Both the position numbers and the translations under genes were made by a program. From contig ML986602.1 in assembly GCA_010094045.1 (NCBI GenBank), positions 384,718-448,717 of the forward strand: a DNA stretch of 64,000 nucleotides, written 5' to 3'. This document shows, one piece after another, positions 35,982 through 47,738 of the stretch. The stretch is from Lojkania enalia (taxonomy: Eukaryota; Ascomycota; Dothideomycetes; Pleosporales). The notes beneath the pieces were generated by a model that was not told the origin of the DNA, searched no databases, and worked only from the letters and a program-made list of their open reading frames with translations. Position 1 is the stretch's first letter. Each line of letters starts with the position of its first letter.

Positions 35982-38629
35982 ATTGTCGTGAGCAAATTCT
36001 TGAGAAATAGGAGTGTTGAAACTACGGGGATCGTCAAATACATTACTTTATATGTTAGCAAGGGGTAATATAAGATGGTGGCAATATGACGGGGAAGAGC
36101 GGGAGCCAGTCATAAGGAGGTGCTGGCACTATTGGTTGCCCGATGGGCAAACACAGGGGTATGGTGTTAAGGATCAGGCAACCGCAATGCTGATGATGAC
36201 CAAATGGGCAACTTACTCAACATTAAAAGCGAATAGATTATTCCCTACTCTGCCAGGGTCCATTGAACAACAAAGTTCGTACAGAACCCGTAGGAAAGTT
36301 TCAATCGCTAATTTTGTTCGAGATTGCGGGTCTTAGCCGGGTCTGATGAAAATATTGGCGTGGAGTGGTGGCGTTAGCTAAGGCTAGAGCAGGTTTTATG
36401 AATTGAGCAAACGGTGTAAACGATGGGAGGTAATGGTCACGAACCCGACCTGGTGGCAAGAGGGGATTCAGGTAGCGCAGTGAATGGCACTGCAATTTTC
36501 ATGCCAGACAAGCAGTAGATATAACTATCAACTCGGGTTAATGGTTAAGCTCTGAACCTGGAGTGAATGGTTGAAAAGAATACGTCTTGTTGGCTTGCAC
36601 AATAGGAGGATATGGACAGAAGTTCCGAGGAACTCTGGCGCGGAGGACCTGGATACAGTAGTGATGCGAACGCTCCGCGTGCGGTCGCATATCGGCAGAA
36701 CGCGAGTATTTTTGCGGTGTTTGTGTGCGCTTAAATTTTCCTTGGAGCGCGGTGTGAAGATTACCCAGGAAGATACCAGATTGCTATAGTTCAAGTAGCG
36801 GAGGAATTTTACCCAAATCTAGACATCCTTCAACATACAACTGAGTATGAGGGCCACTGAATTATTGGTCTAATATATATGGGGGATGAAAATCTAGCAG
36901 GACGTAGCCTCTATCGCATAGATGAAGAAAGTAACTAGTTGAACGGCAAACTAGAGCTATAGAGACTAAATAAAACAAAAACTACACCTCTAGCATACTA
37001 GACCTCAAGATTTACACCTTCGCTAAGACGTTACGGTGAAGATGATCGCTTTTGCGGAAATAGGAAACGAGGGTAAATGGAACGAGTCCATGCGTAGTAT
37101 GTGGAAGAGTACAAAAACATTTCATACGCTTGCCAATGTCCATGGGCCAAAAATGCCCGATATCGGTCGATCTCCTAGTTTCCGTGCAATTCGGGATACC
37201 GCAGCCATTTGCAAGATGATTTATGTGAGGCGGTGCATTGGTAGTTGGTATGAATATTCACCAAGTGCATGCGAGGGACATATTTAACCCCATCAATGCA
37301 GGACCCAGATCATCCGGGCCTCGGCTTTTGACCGTAGACATTCTGATTTATGTGCAGGTGTTTCATGTGTCTTAGCAGTCCTCGTGAACCTCCTTGGCCT
37401 AAAGATCGACTTGGCCAGTAATGTAATAGATAACATTGTTGATGTGGTCGTCATTGATGCCTGTGCCGAGGAGGGTGATCGAGCATGATTGTGATGCTAT
37501 TGTAGTTGGATATTGGTGTGGGGTCGAGAGAATAGCGGTGTGAAAAAGGCGAGATAGAGTTCATATGAAGCTTGGTCGTTTGAAATCGGAATTGCTTTTA
37601 CGTGAAGGAATTACATAAATTGGACTTACGTTTCGATTGGCCTACCTTTACTCAAATCTAAGCCCCAGATATCGGCCCCGAGTGCTGCATATTTAGACCA
37701 TGCTATGCCGTACACCTGTTGTCAAGCCACACGCGTCGCTCAGCAAAGCACGCCATCCGAACTCAGCCCCAACTCAGCCTAAAAGGGTTAAAAGGGGTCA
37801 TAATCAGCAACGTGTCTCGCAAGGTCACTAGATAAGGCGTAGGAGTGGTGCATGTGTGGTGGTGAAAGTTGAGTCGTGGTGCCTTGGTCGGGTGAGCCAA
37901 AAATTCTGGGATTATTAAACCTCTTTGAGGATAGCGTGATTTCAATTACAATGAATGGCTTTGAAGCAACCTTGGAACACTCGAACTTCGCACTAGTATT
38001 CCATCCGGCAAAAGCGTTGGAGCCCTTCTATTTAGTCTATACGGCGCAGTCAAAAGTAATTCTGGTTTAGACGATTTGTAAATGGCGACTTCATTGGTGA
38101 TGGTAGACATTATGGCGCTTCGAGGTATCTTAAATGCTGGCATCAATGGAGGCTAACCGTCTACAGCATCATTAACAGCATATTAGGCTCATATCCTTCT
38201 TCATTAATCATCCCTCAGGAACCAAGTTTATGAGCACATTTTGATACTGTACTTGGGACGATTATTTTGCCACTCAATGACTCTTGGATTTGACGGGAGT
38301 CACTGTGATATCATCCCGCTTGATTGATAGCCGAGAGCTAAAACACCTTTTTGTCGGAGACTTTGAGGCGAAGATAAGTACGTGAGAAAATTTCATCAAT
38401 GTATAAATAATGATACCATACCAGTTTGGAGCTTGATACTACTCATGTTGCGACGACGAAGGATTGTACTATCATACCTACAATCACAGTCACCATCATA
38501 GATGTATAGAAACCATTACCCGTGAACTATGTACAATGTAATTTAATTCTCCAGTCATGAATTGAGCCTCAATATTCTCTCCTCCTCACTAGAAGCGTAC
38601 ACATAGGCAGATGCTAAGTTTATTAATGT
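35982..38629. other. Gene desert, left part
   Basis: No intact gene is found. A short minus-strand coding-like trace near 37500-37390 reads SCSITLLGTGINDDHINNV followed by an in-frame stop after GQVDL; it may be a relic of a small secreted protein. The remainder is moderately A+T-rich. Confidence 0.4.
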
Positions 38630-39400
38630 GTAATGCCACAACTCGGGCAAAACGCCTCATACTTAACACTTGTGGCTTTCAGCGCAATCTGAACCTTACC
38701 TAGCACCCCCTCGCTCTCCATAAACCTATAAGTCTCTTCTATAATGGCAATGTAGTCGAAGTGCCCTTTCTGTGGAAGCCAGTTGTTTTAAAACAAGAAA
38801 TCGACATCAAGTTAAGGAATATCATCTTTCCGTCGTTCGACCTTGGCTTCGACGTTGTTGGCGATGTTGCACCTCCGTGGATCCTCTAAGACACCGTTTC
38901 TTCTAAATTTCCGGCAGTTTTTGTCGTCCCGGCTCGTGACTTTCACCGTACCAGCAACTTAGCCAATAAATGCTTCTCTGAGCCCAGCAGTATCCTCGTG
39001 GAACTAGTTGCCTTTGATCATCACTGCAACCCTGCCGTTGAAGATAGCATTATCGTGCTCGTTATCGTATGCGATGTTCGCGATATTGTAGTTCTCATTG
39101 GGGCCCAGTTTGTATAGATCTCTGGATTGGCTCTCGGAGCAGAGGTAGTCGACTGCCTTTTTGATCTAGTTTTAGAGTTCCTAGCCGTATAGGTCGCTAA
39201 CGTGCTGTTTGATGGTGTCGATCAAAGTCCTGAAAACTTGGCCGTTAAATGAACGTTGCGCGTCCATCTTGTGCATATAATAATCCCCAATAAGCGTCTC
39301 GACCCGCCTCCTAGTAGAACACGATAACTCGGAGACATGGATAGGGAAAGAGCCATCAAGCATAGAGGACCGGAAATTAAAAGCAATCACCTAACAATAG
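38630..39400 (-). pseudogene. Relic of an unrecognised protein-coding gene
   Basis: Minus-strand translation gives protein-like blocks separated by stops and shifts: RRRVETLIGDYYMHKMDAQR and FRTLIDTIKQHVSDLYG (39330-39181), KAVDYLCSESQSRDLYKLGP and YNIANIAYDNEHDNAIFNG (about 39170-39025), GTVKVTSRDDKNCRKFRRNG (about 38960-38890), and FMESEGVLGKVQIALKATSV with CPSCGIT (about 38730-38640). The length and low repetitiveness suggest a genuine former gene. I do not recognise the family. Confidence 0.5.
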
Positions 39401-39649
39401 CACGCCCTGCTTTGATATTGAGCAGCGGTAATGTCAGTGATGGTTAGGACGTGGGCAATGTGAACCCTCCCGGTCGTCACCATTTTGAGTACACATCCCA
39501 AATGACAACCTAGAAAACTTTTCTCTAACTAGGGCGGAATACTTTCCTATCTTAAATATATATGATTTTCAATTCTTCTTTAAACTATCTATGGCTAGAC
39601 AGAATTGCCAAGCATGGCCGTGATTATCTAGTTACAAGAGCATAGTCTA

Positions 39650-40085
39650 TGTGATAGGGATTTGGCGAGTCTACTGAGTACGATTTCCTACTACCGTACG
39701 GGAGCAAGTTATCCGGTTGCAGGTTGTATCGGATACCGTCGCACGATATCAAATCACGCTGGATATCAGCGGATATACCCTTCCTTATATATGTGTTGAG
39801 AGGCGAATCTTGTCTCAGGGAGGGAGATGAGGAGCTGAACTGGTTGATTGAAGATGGCCAGCGGGCCATATTTATGTACATGAAAAAGGGGTATATCAGC
39901 TGATATCCAGCGTGATATCCGGCGTGATATCGACCGTGATATCGTACGTCGATATCTGATACAGCTCGGCAGACTAGCCAAAAATCCCCATGACAATATA
40001 CATAAATATGGCCTACTGGCCATCCTCAATCAACCAGTTCAGCTCCTCATCTCCCTCCCTGAGACAAGATTAGCCTCTCACCACA
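39650..40085 (+). mobile_element. Older solo LTR, family A, split by a younger copy
   Basis: The two halves, 39650-39793 and about 39996-40085, join into an LTR that aligns with the copy at 42316-42519. It starts TGTGATAGGGATTTGGCGAG and ends CCTCTCACCACA. The flanking 5-mers are identical: GTCTA at 39645-39649 and GTCTA at 40086-40090, a target-site duplication. Many substitutions relative to the other two copies show it is the oldest. Confidence 0.85.
39794..39995 (-). mobile_element. Younger solo LTR, family A, inserted in the older copy
   Basis: On the minus strand it begins TGTCATGGGGATTTTTGGCT and ends CTCTCAACACA, 202 bp. It is nearly identical to the plus-strand copy at 42316-42519. 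It is bounded by ATATA on both sides (39789-39793 and 39996-40000), a 5-bp target duplication typical of LTR elements. It sits inverted inside the older copy. Confidence 0.9.
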
Positions 40086-42310
40086 GTCTAGTATTCCGGA
40101 ATATATTCGCTTATAACACGGAACGCGCATAAACCAAAAAATTCGGATCCTCGCATAAGTACGAACGGTGGTGAGTAGAAGAGATTGCTTTGATGCCCTA
40201 TGAATCTCGATAAGAGGTCTACTTACAGGTATCATGTGGAAGGATTACTACACTTCAATGCTTTGTTATATTCAACGGGCCAGTAACCTAGAAAGGCTTA
40301 GGTATATGCGAATTCCTTGACGGCCAGGCGGAGAATAAAATTTGTGAAATACTTTAGATATCCTTAAGGTATCCAACGGCTTCTGACTGGATAGCCCAAT
40401 TACAACGGTGGGTGATGCCGTTTCTTTCCTTCAGCGTTATAATTTCAGTTCTCGTTACAGGAATTCTGGAATGGGCCCTTGTATAATTTCGAGTGCTATT
40501 GCTTACTATATTAGAAAGTCCGAGCTAGGGAGGTACCGAACCGATAGATTGCTTAAGCACTCCACGGTAACTTAAAAAACCAGAATTATACTCTGCAATT
40601 ATTGTTTAGACATTTTTAATTTTCATGGTGTCTTCACTATTGGCTCCCAAGCGATTGAGAAGTTGGAATTTCCTACAATGTGGATATTCAAGTATATGGT
40701 TGCATGCAGCCGGCACACAGAGTAGATATGAGGAATAACCTCTGAACGTTACTATTTGCCATTTTTGTGGGAAACAGGGAGATACGTTCCTGGGACTGTA
40801 AGCCTTTGGTAGAATTAGAGGAGGCCTACCAGAGCTGGGTTACGATGTAGGTAGTAATACCATATTTTAAATTGTGCACTACATCTACGAATAGGATATG
40901 CAAGGCGTAACGCGTTACCCACGATGACCTGATTCCAACAGGTACCGATATATCTGATGATGCTGTTCCTTTCGATGGGATTAGAAGCATAGATGTGCTG
41001 TCCAAATACCGTTCACAACGCAAACTACTTTTGAGTCCTAATTAAATAAAATGTATATCTACTTGTTTTAGTATTCGGAGCTGCATTTTCTCTCCAAGTT
41101 CTTGAATCCTATCATAAGATCTGATCGAAAGACTAAGGATTGCACAACAATATGAATATCCTGGTTAACTATTTGATAGGCTATGAGCAATAAATTTAGC
41201 AAAGGTGCTGAATCCGTAGTAGCTGGACGCGGTATCTCTAGTCGCTGATGTCCTCTGGAGCTAGTGTTCTGAGCTTATTCTAGTTGTAGTCAACCGGACA
41301 ATCCTAACTTCGAGTTGGGACCTCTTTTCGAGAGGTCAACGGCAATCATATCAAGCTCGAGATCTCTATAGAATGCTTATAGCTTAATAAAAAATATGAT
41401 CCTGCCATATACTCCTCTTCTGGCAACAGTCACTGTATTCTCAATGCGAAGCGCGCGATTTTATAGGTTTAAGTCTCCCTATGTCTTAAGTGCGTCTAAC
41501 GCGCGGGGCGTACCTAGACGTTACGACAGTTGTATTCCTCGAGGTCTATCTTACATTTTTTACTCGAATTATTAAATGCTACTTCCTTGTAGTCATGTAG
41601 GAAGTCTGGAGAATAAGAATAGTGCATTCTGTTAGCCTACTACAACTTCTCTGCAACCACTCTACTCAATTGACCAACTGAACTCTAAATATAGCTACAA
41701 ATATTTGATTGGGCTAGCGCACATCCACATTATAGATAACTATAGAAGATTTTGAGGCGTACGCTTATCAGAAACTCGTGTGCGTTGATCAGAGACAGTG
41801 GGATACACAGATTTCCAGATAGATCAAGCGTGTTTGTCGTTATATATTGAACCTAGGTATTGAGCGCTAGTGCAGAAGAGCGTTAAGAGGCTTTTAACAC
41901 ATAATAGTTAGTGAGTCTGCGAAAATCACTGCGTCAAACGCAGACTAAGACGCAAAATTACCAGCATCAGCCTGTTCCTTCCGAGTCCCTCACCTCGGTA
42001 GAATCCCTATGGTGGCAGCACACCTCGCACCACGGAACTTACAAATATCTTGCAGTCAAGAATGGCGAAATTAGGGAGGTTGCTAATATGTCTACGAAGA
42101 CTACGATATCATACAGTATTCATTGAGGTGGGCTACTGAAGAAAATTGTACCTGTGCACAAAATCCTGTTCACTGGTGCGTGGCAGCCAACGACCGGACT
42201 GCTGACGCATAAGTAAACCTAGTGACGAAATACAAGATCTGCACTGAAAGAGATGCGATGACGCCGGCCGAGAGGGCAAAAGTACTTGAGCAAGAATGAG
42301 CGCTTCGATA
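40086..42310. other. Gene desert between solo LTRs
   Basis: About 2.2 kb flanked by inverted family A LTRs. No retrotransposon proteins are seen inside it, so these are independent solo LTRs and not ends of one element. Coding traces are weak. A minus-strand stretch near 42300-42180 looks like former transmembrane sequence (ALSAGVIASLSVQILYFV in one frame). Confidence 0.45.
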
Positions 42311-42315
42311 ATCTT

Positions 42316-42519
42316 TGTCATGGGGATTTTTGGCTAGTCTGCTGAGCTGTATCAGATATCGACGTACGATATCACGGTCGATATCACGCCGGATATCACG
42401 CTGGATATCAGCTGATATACCCCTTTTTCATGTACATAAATATGGCCCGCTGGCCATCTTCAATCAACCAGTTCAGCTCCTCATCTCCCTCCCTGAGACA
42501 AGATTCGCCTCTCACCACA
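42316..42519 (+). mobile_element. Solo LTR, family A
   Basis: A 204-bp sequence begins TGTCATGGGG and ends CACCACA, flanked by ATCTT on both sides (42311-42315 and 42520-42524). It contains five GATATC palindromes with starts at 42355, 42368, 42380, 42392 and 42404, and a TACATAAATATGG TATA-like box. It is the best preserved copy of the family in the window. Confidence 0.9.
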
Positions 42520-42524
42520 ATCTT

Positions 42525-43316
42525 CGATAATGAATCCGAATGCCCACGCTTTTTCATCCCACTATATTCCCTGGCAATGGCTGAATTTTATTTTGTCGAC
42601 TAGGTTCTTCTAATGCTCCACTCCTTCGCAGTTTCTTATTTGGTCGTCCGATTCTTTATTACTTCAATTGGGAACCAGATTCACAACTCGTGGATAAGGC
42701 AATCTATTTATCGTTCCATACTAGGCTTTACATTGATTATTTCCTTTTCTTGTAGAACCTGGTAATTCTTTGCGTCTCTAGGTTGTCTTTTGTAAGCTCA
42801 GGTCACGTGCCTGATTAGCTATGCAACCCTTGATTAAGCATTCTTATGTACTATATATTCCCCCACTGTATCTTGGTCGAGAGTTCAGGGACAACCATCA
42901 ATACATCCATCAATCCAACCCCCATACGGTCTCCACCCACTCCTGCTTACGTCTTTTCTTTTCCTCCACTTTTCCATTAGGCCATTGGCACAGCATTCGT
43001 CTTCTAAGTCTATACCTCTTTGAATTCTGCATCTCAGTTCACGTGTATATCTATTGGTCTAGTTATCAATTAAAGCATTTATAATATCTATCACGAGGGT
43101 TTTAATCCTATCAGCTTCAGTAGATTTCAAATCAATTAGAAAGGCACGTAAATGTACTTATAGGTGTAAGAGCTGGTTTGTGAAGCAAGGAAGGACGGAG
43201 AAGCGAGCGGAGTGTTATAATCTTTATCCACAAGACAGTATTCAATCATTATATTAAAGGAAAGATTAGCCTTCTAGTGGTCTATGTCCATGTACTACAT
43301 AAGACGTTACAGATAT
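42525..43316. other. Gene desert, right part
   Basis: A+T-rich sequence with short accidental frames; no gene or RNA recognised. Confidence 0.45.
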
Positions 43317-43610
43317 TATAAGGTTATATATATAGCAGGATCCCCATTAAAGACCAACCCTGATATCATGTGATACTAGGACAGAGAGTATAAATAGCCT
43401 TGATCCTCCATAGATACTATAAGGTTATATATATCGCACGATCCCTATTATGGATTAGCTGAATATTATGTGATACCTGGAGCAGACAGTATAAATAGCC
43501 TTGCTCATCTATAGATATCAAGCAATACAGTCTTTCCTCTTCATGTGCCCTGATACTTAACAGATATGAATCAATGCAGTTCTCCTACTCATCTGCCCCG
43601 ATACTTTACA
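43317..43610 (+). mobile_element. Solo LTR, family B (outer copy), split by an inner copy
   Basis: The halves 43317-43417 and 43568-43610 join to a 144-bp LTR. It starts TATAAGGTTATA (probably mutated from TGTAAGG) and ends CCCCGATACTTTACA. GATAT flanks it on both sides (43312-43316 and 43611-43615). It contains the TATAAATAG box seen in all copies of the family. Confidence 0.8.
43418..43562 (+). mobile_element. Solo LTR, family B (inner copy)
   Basis: A 145-bp copy, TATAAGGTTATATATATCGC to CCCTGATACTTAACA, is nested in the outer copy in the same orientation. Flanks are GATAC (43413-43417) and GATAT (43563-43567), a target duplication with one C/T change. Removing it restores the outer LTR sequence as seen in the copy at 53872-54015. 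Confidence 0.78.
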
Positions 43611-44326
43611 GATATAAATGACCTAGATTAAGAGCGGATGTCTTTAATCAGAATGTGAATGAGCGCTATTATAAGAAAAAGCATGGATAGATAAGAAAAC
43701 GTGCGCATAATATCTAAAGATGTTCATAGCCTAGCAGCGACGCCTTCTTACTACATCCTACGCCAAGTATTGCTCTAAGCCCGTAATAAGCCTTACCAAA
43801 GTTCGATTTCGACGAAAATGAAGACTTTCTTTTTTGCGTCGGGCGAGAGATACCTAGTAAGAGAGGAGATCGAAGCGGGAATAGTTAGTAGGGAAAAGAC
43901 TTGTAACGTTGATAGTTCCCTTATGCCAAGATGATGTCGGTCTACGTCATGGTATCTTTGTAAGAAGCTAGTAGAAGTTGCCGTTCGGGTCGTTGGGTTA
44001 CATGAGCACAACGTATCAGCGAATAGGATCTCGATGTTTAGATTGACGGGTGGGTTGGACTATGGCACGAAAGATGTCCGGCTCACAAGCAAACTTCCGA
44101 ATGTGGCGTTGATCCGGTTGGTCCAAGCTCAAGCTCGCTCGCCTTGAATCTGCAGCCCCGCTGAGCCGCCCATTCACTCGACGCCCACGCCCACGGCCTC
44201 GCTCACAAACAAGGAACCGCATATATATGCCCACCCCCCTACTACACACGGCTCATTTGCTCCTCTTACGAACCTCCATAAATCTCCATAAACCTCCAAC
44301 CTGCGCATTTCTACCATCGATCCAAT
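43611..44326. other. Upstream region of the macrodomain gene
   Basis: The left part is repeat flank. The last 300 bp before 44327 are C-rich and form the probable promoter and 5' leader, with a run of CCTCCATAAA repeats just upstream of the start codon. Confidence 0.5.
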
Positions 44327-45292
44327 ATGGCCGACGCAATACCGCTATCTGAGATCCCCACTCTGAGCTTGCTCTACAACCTTAATCGTATTGCTGTGTC
44401 CTCTGACCCTGCCGAGACCCAAGTCTATCCACCAAAGGCAGACTACAACGATAAGATCTCCGTTATCCGGCAAGATATCACCGTCCTCGCCGTCGACAGT
44501 ATCGTTAATGCTGCCAACAACTCACTGCTAGGCGGCGGAGGCGTCGACGGGGCTATCCACCGCGCCGCAGGTCCCGAGCTTTTTGACGAATGCAAGTTGC
44601 TTGACGGGTGCGAGACTGGATCTGCCAAGATCACGAACGGCTACCAACTGCCCGCCAAAAAGGTGATCCATGCTGTCGGGCCCGTCTACTGGAAGACAAA
44701 GGCGGAAAATAAGCACACTGAGTTGCTGAGCGGGTGTTACCAGAAGTCTTTGGAGCTAGCGGTTGAGAATAAATTGACAAGCATTGCGTTCAGTGCGCTA
44801 AGTACAGGGGTATACGGATATCCGAGCGATGAAGCTAGTGCGTGTGCGCTAGATACCGTAAGAAAGTTTCTTGATGAGGGCAAAGGCGATGCTCTTGAGC
44901 GAATTATTTTCTGTAATTTTATGCAGAAGGATGAGAATGCTTATTTCAAGAACATTCCGTATGGCATCTTCAAAATTATTATCTGTGATCCTCTTCGCTG
45001 ACAACATTGGTTTAGGAAATACTTCCCTCCAGCCCCGGCTGAGCCTAAGAAGACTGGAGAGCCTAAGGCGACTGAGGAGGCTGACCACACAAAAACAGAG
45101 ACAACGGATGAGACCGAGCTCGCAGCGAAGCTTCCAGATCCTCCAACGACTGAGCCCAAGGACCCCGAGGAACCTTCTGCTAAGAAGCAAAAGATAGAGG
45201 ATAACGATTTCGTTGTTGTCGATAGTGAAGATGCGAAGGAGGCCAAGGAAGCCGAGGTGAAAGATGAGGCAGCTCCAAAGGCGGACCTTTGA
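44327..45292 (+). CDS. Macrodomain (ADP-ribose-binding/hydrolase) protein
   Basis: Exons 44327-44958 and 45016-45292 give 302 residues; the join splits a Pro codon (FKNIP|KYFPPAP). The macrodomain (about 43-205) has ISVIRQDITVLAVDSIVNAA, NAANNSLLGGGGVDGAIHRA at 61-80, AKITNGYQLPAKKVIHAVGP and FSALSTGVYGYP, the complete MacroD-type ligand-binding set including the catalytic-loop GGGGVDGAIH. MacroD-class enzymes remove mono-ADP-ribose from acidic residues or hydrolyse O-acetyl-ADP-ribose. The C-terminal ~90 residues are Glu/Lys/Pro-rich and disordered, with a possible nuclear signal AKKQKIE. Without the intron the frame stops at 45001, dropping this tail. Confidence 0.92.
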
Positions 45293-45877
45293 TCCGACCC
45301 ATCTGTCGGAGCTAGCTTTGGATCCGTATTCGAGCTATTTGTTCTGTGTAATGAGTGACTCAGGCGGATCTAGGCAACTTCTCGGAATGGCGTTACGGGA
45401 CCAGATTACACACACATAGACTATACCCCTCGGTATGAGGAGCATTTAATTTGACGGGATCCTGGACTAGGCTTGTTTTAGCATGAGAGTTTGACAGAAA
45501 GTTCCGTGGATGCGTTTAGCAATCGTGATGGCCTGTTGATTCGCGTTGTGATAAATAGAATTATTTATGCCCCGCACTGGTAGTGAGCATGCGCTCAAGT
45601 GTGGTCATGCTTGGAACTGTCCACTGGCGTCTGAACGACCTCGGGACGAACGCAGCTAATTCGTGTTTATAGCATGAGTTCTCTGTGCAAGGACAGGCAA
45701 TGCGGCTGCAGCCAATCACAGCTATCCCCTAACTAAGTCGATCATCCCGCTCCGAATCCGTAACCTGCTCCGAAATACATGTGCGTCGCAACGTCGCTCC
45801 AACTTGTCCGCAGAGCTCTAGCTAAGTAAGCTCGCCACATCTGACACTGTTTCCTCTACTATCCCTCTACAACCACC
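45293..45877. other. Intergenic region upstream of the YIPF gene
   Basis: 3' flank of the macrodomain gene and promoter of the YIPF gene. No coding sequence is seen. Confidence 0.5.
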
Positions 45878-46933
45878 ATGGCGAACCGAGGGTATGATGT
45901 TGTCGTGGACGTCGATCAGGAGGGTGATCTAGGCCATACCGATCTCCAAGAAGATCTAGAATTCCATAGCTCCAGTAAGTCGAAACACTCCACATATGTG
46001 TTCGCTGCAAGCCCCTTTATCCTTCCTTTTCTTTCGCACGCACCTATCTAGTTTTCTAAACATCCAGCTAATAGAAGGGCATAGACTTTGAAAACATGCC
46101 CAACTCCCGCAACAAGATCCAGCCAGATTCGACTTCGTTCCTCCCTGGCCCAGCCGCCTCCAACTCCCGCCAGAAACACTTTCTCTGGTCCCTCTCCTTC
46201 TACCAACAAGCCTTCGATGTTGACACCGGCGAAGTCCTTCGTCGGTGTCTCGCAGCCCTCTATCCGCGCCAGAACTTCCTCGATGTGCTAGAAGGCAACC
46301 CTGACTTGTACGGGCCTGTCTGGATCGCTACGACCGTTGTTGTTATCCTCTTCCTCACCGGAACGATTAGCCAATATCTCGCGCATAATGGGAAGGAGCA
46401 CTTTGCGTATGACTTCAAGCTATTGAGTGGGGGCGCGGGACTGATATATGGGTACACGGCGCTCGTGCCAATTGGGCTTTGGGGAACTCTCAAGTGGTTT
46501 GGGAGCGAGAGTGCGAATGCTATGGAATGTTTGTGTCTTTATGGGTATGCGAATCTAATTTGGATCCCCGTGGCCTTAATTAGTTGGAGTAACCTGAGCC
46601 GTACGTTGACCCCCCTCGCTCATTGTTTCCTTAGCTCTTTCCACGTCCTATAGGATGTTATGGGACTACCTCTGTTCGAGATATGCTGACTGATTATCTG
46701 TAGTCCTTAACTTCATATTTGTTAGCCTCGGCTTCGCTGCATCCACTTTCTTCCTGGTTCGTAATCTCTACCCTCTCCTCTCCTCCACGGAACGTCAGAC
46801 TTCAAAAATTCTTCTCATTGTGGTCGTGGCCCTGCATGCTGGACTAGCTATCGCTATTAAGGTTCTCTTCTTCGCAAGCACAAGTCCACTGAAGAATGAT
46901 GAGCCGCCAAAGGACGGGGACCAAAGTAACTAG
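45878..46933 (+). CDS. YIPF1/2-type Yip1-domain Golgi membrane protein
   Basis: Exons 45878-45974, 46085-46600 and 46704-46933 give 280 residues. Both joins split codons (SS|NFENMPN and NLS|LLNFIFV). The N-terminus is acidic and cytosolic; the Yip1 domain follows FYQQAFDVDTGEVLRRC and NPDLYGPVWIATTVV, with five hydrophobic segments (about 127-147, 163-185, 194-213, 216-236 and 250-270). The DLYGP(V/F)W motif is a hallmark of Yip1-domain proteins. These act with Rab GTPases in ER-Golgi traffic; yeast Yip5 is the nearest functional parallel I can name. The start at 45878 puts a short cytosolic exon in front. Confidence 0.88.
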
Positions 46934-47195
46934 CTTCTGTAGAATCTCGCATCATGCCTACCAGAAGATGAGGTTCGGTAGTCAATCTTGTATTGTATTG
47001 TCTCCGGAGCCAGCAAATGTTTCCTTTCTTATCGAAGTCTCATTGCAATCTATTCACTAAGGTTTGCCAGCATAATAGCCATTCACTTTCCCTAATAAGA
47101 AACGCTACTATACACCTAAACTGCAATCCTCCCTTACCTATACCATTTATTCAGCTAGCCTGGTTCTATGCATCAGCAAACTTCGACTAACCCCT

Positions 47196-47738
47196 TCATG
47201 ACATATTGCCATTGAGTCCCCAGGAGGGCGCGAGGAGCGGACGCAGGATCTTCAGGATCCTAGTCCACCTCCCGGGGGCATTTTGGTCCTGAAGCTCTTC
47301 TGGGAGTGTGTCGATGACGCTCCCATTGATGATGACGTTCCCGTTCGGCATGATGAAGTCGTCTATGGTCACGTTGCGGGACGGGGCAGAGATATGTAGG
47401 CGCTCACCGTTGATGAGTTGGATGTAGGGCGGTTGTTGAACCGGTAGCGGAGTGGGTGCTGAAGCAGACATTGCGTCGCCTGGGAAAATGGGGCGCGAGC
47501 TTTTGGGGCTTGGTGGAAAATGAGGTAGGAGATAGGCCCGTGGTTGCTGTTGAATTTGGTGTGGTGGTAGCGGCGGTGGAATTAGACCTGGAAAGTAGGC
47601 AGGCAGAGCTGAATTTCTAGGTACTTGACCGAGTTTAAGAGAATTGTGTTCGTTTTCAACAATATCTTCAAGTTCACCTTTAATAAGGTTCCCGTGTTTG
47701 AGTGGGGGTGAGGGAGATCGTGCTTTTGGTGGCGCCAT
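47196..47738 (-). CDS. Proline-rich protein of unknown function
   Basis: A single exon encodes 180 residues. The first 110 are Pro-rich (IPPPLPPHQIQQQPRAY, FPPSPKSSRPIFPG) and probably disordered. A compact segment (about 118-165) reads ERLHISAPSRNVTIDDFIMP, NGNVIINGSVIDTLPEEL and looks folded. The gene is convergent with the YIPF gene, 262 bp apart. I do not know the family. The overlapping frame upstream (to 47913) is not supported. Confidence 0.5.
   Translation of the reverse strand: MAPPKARSPSPPLKHGNLIKGELEDIVENEHNSLKLGQVPRNSALPAYFPGLIPPPLPPHQIQQQPRAYLLPHFPPSPKSSRPIFPGDAMSASAPTPLPVQQPPYIQLINGERLHISAPSRNVTIDDFIMPNGNVIINGSVIDTLPEELQDQNAPGRWTRILKILRPLLAPSWGLNGNMS

Noticed and set aside
40086..42310. 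A full LTR retrotransposon bounded by the family A LTRs
   Set aside because: The LTRs are in opposite orientations, each has its own target duplication and no retrotransposon proteins lie between them.
42303..42531. 10-bp duplication CTTCGATAAT around the family A LTR, suggesting a MULE-type element
   Set aside because: The TG...CA ends with the 5-bp ATCTT duplication fit better, and the other two copies have 5-bp duplications as well; the 10-bp match reflects a pre-existing short tandem repeat.
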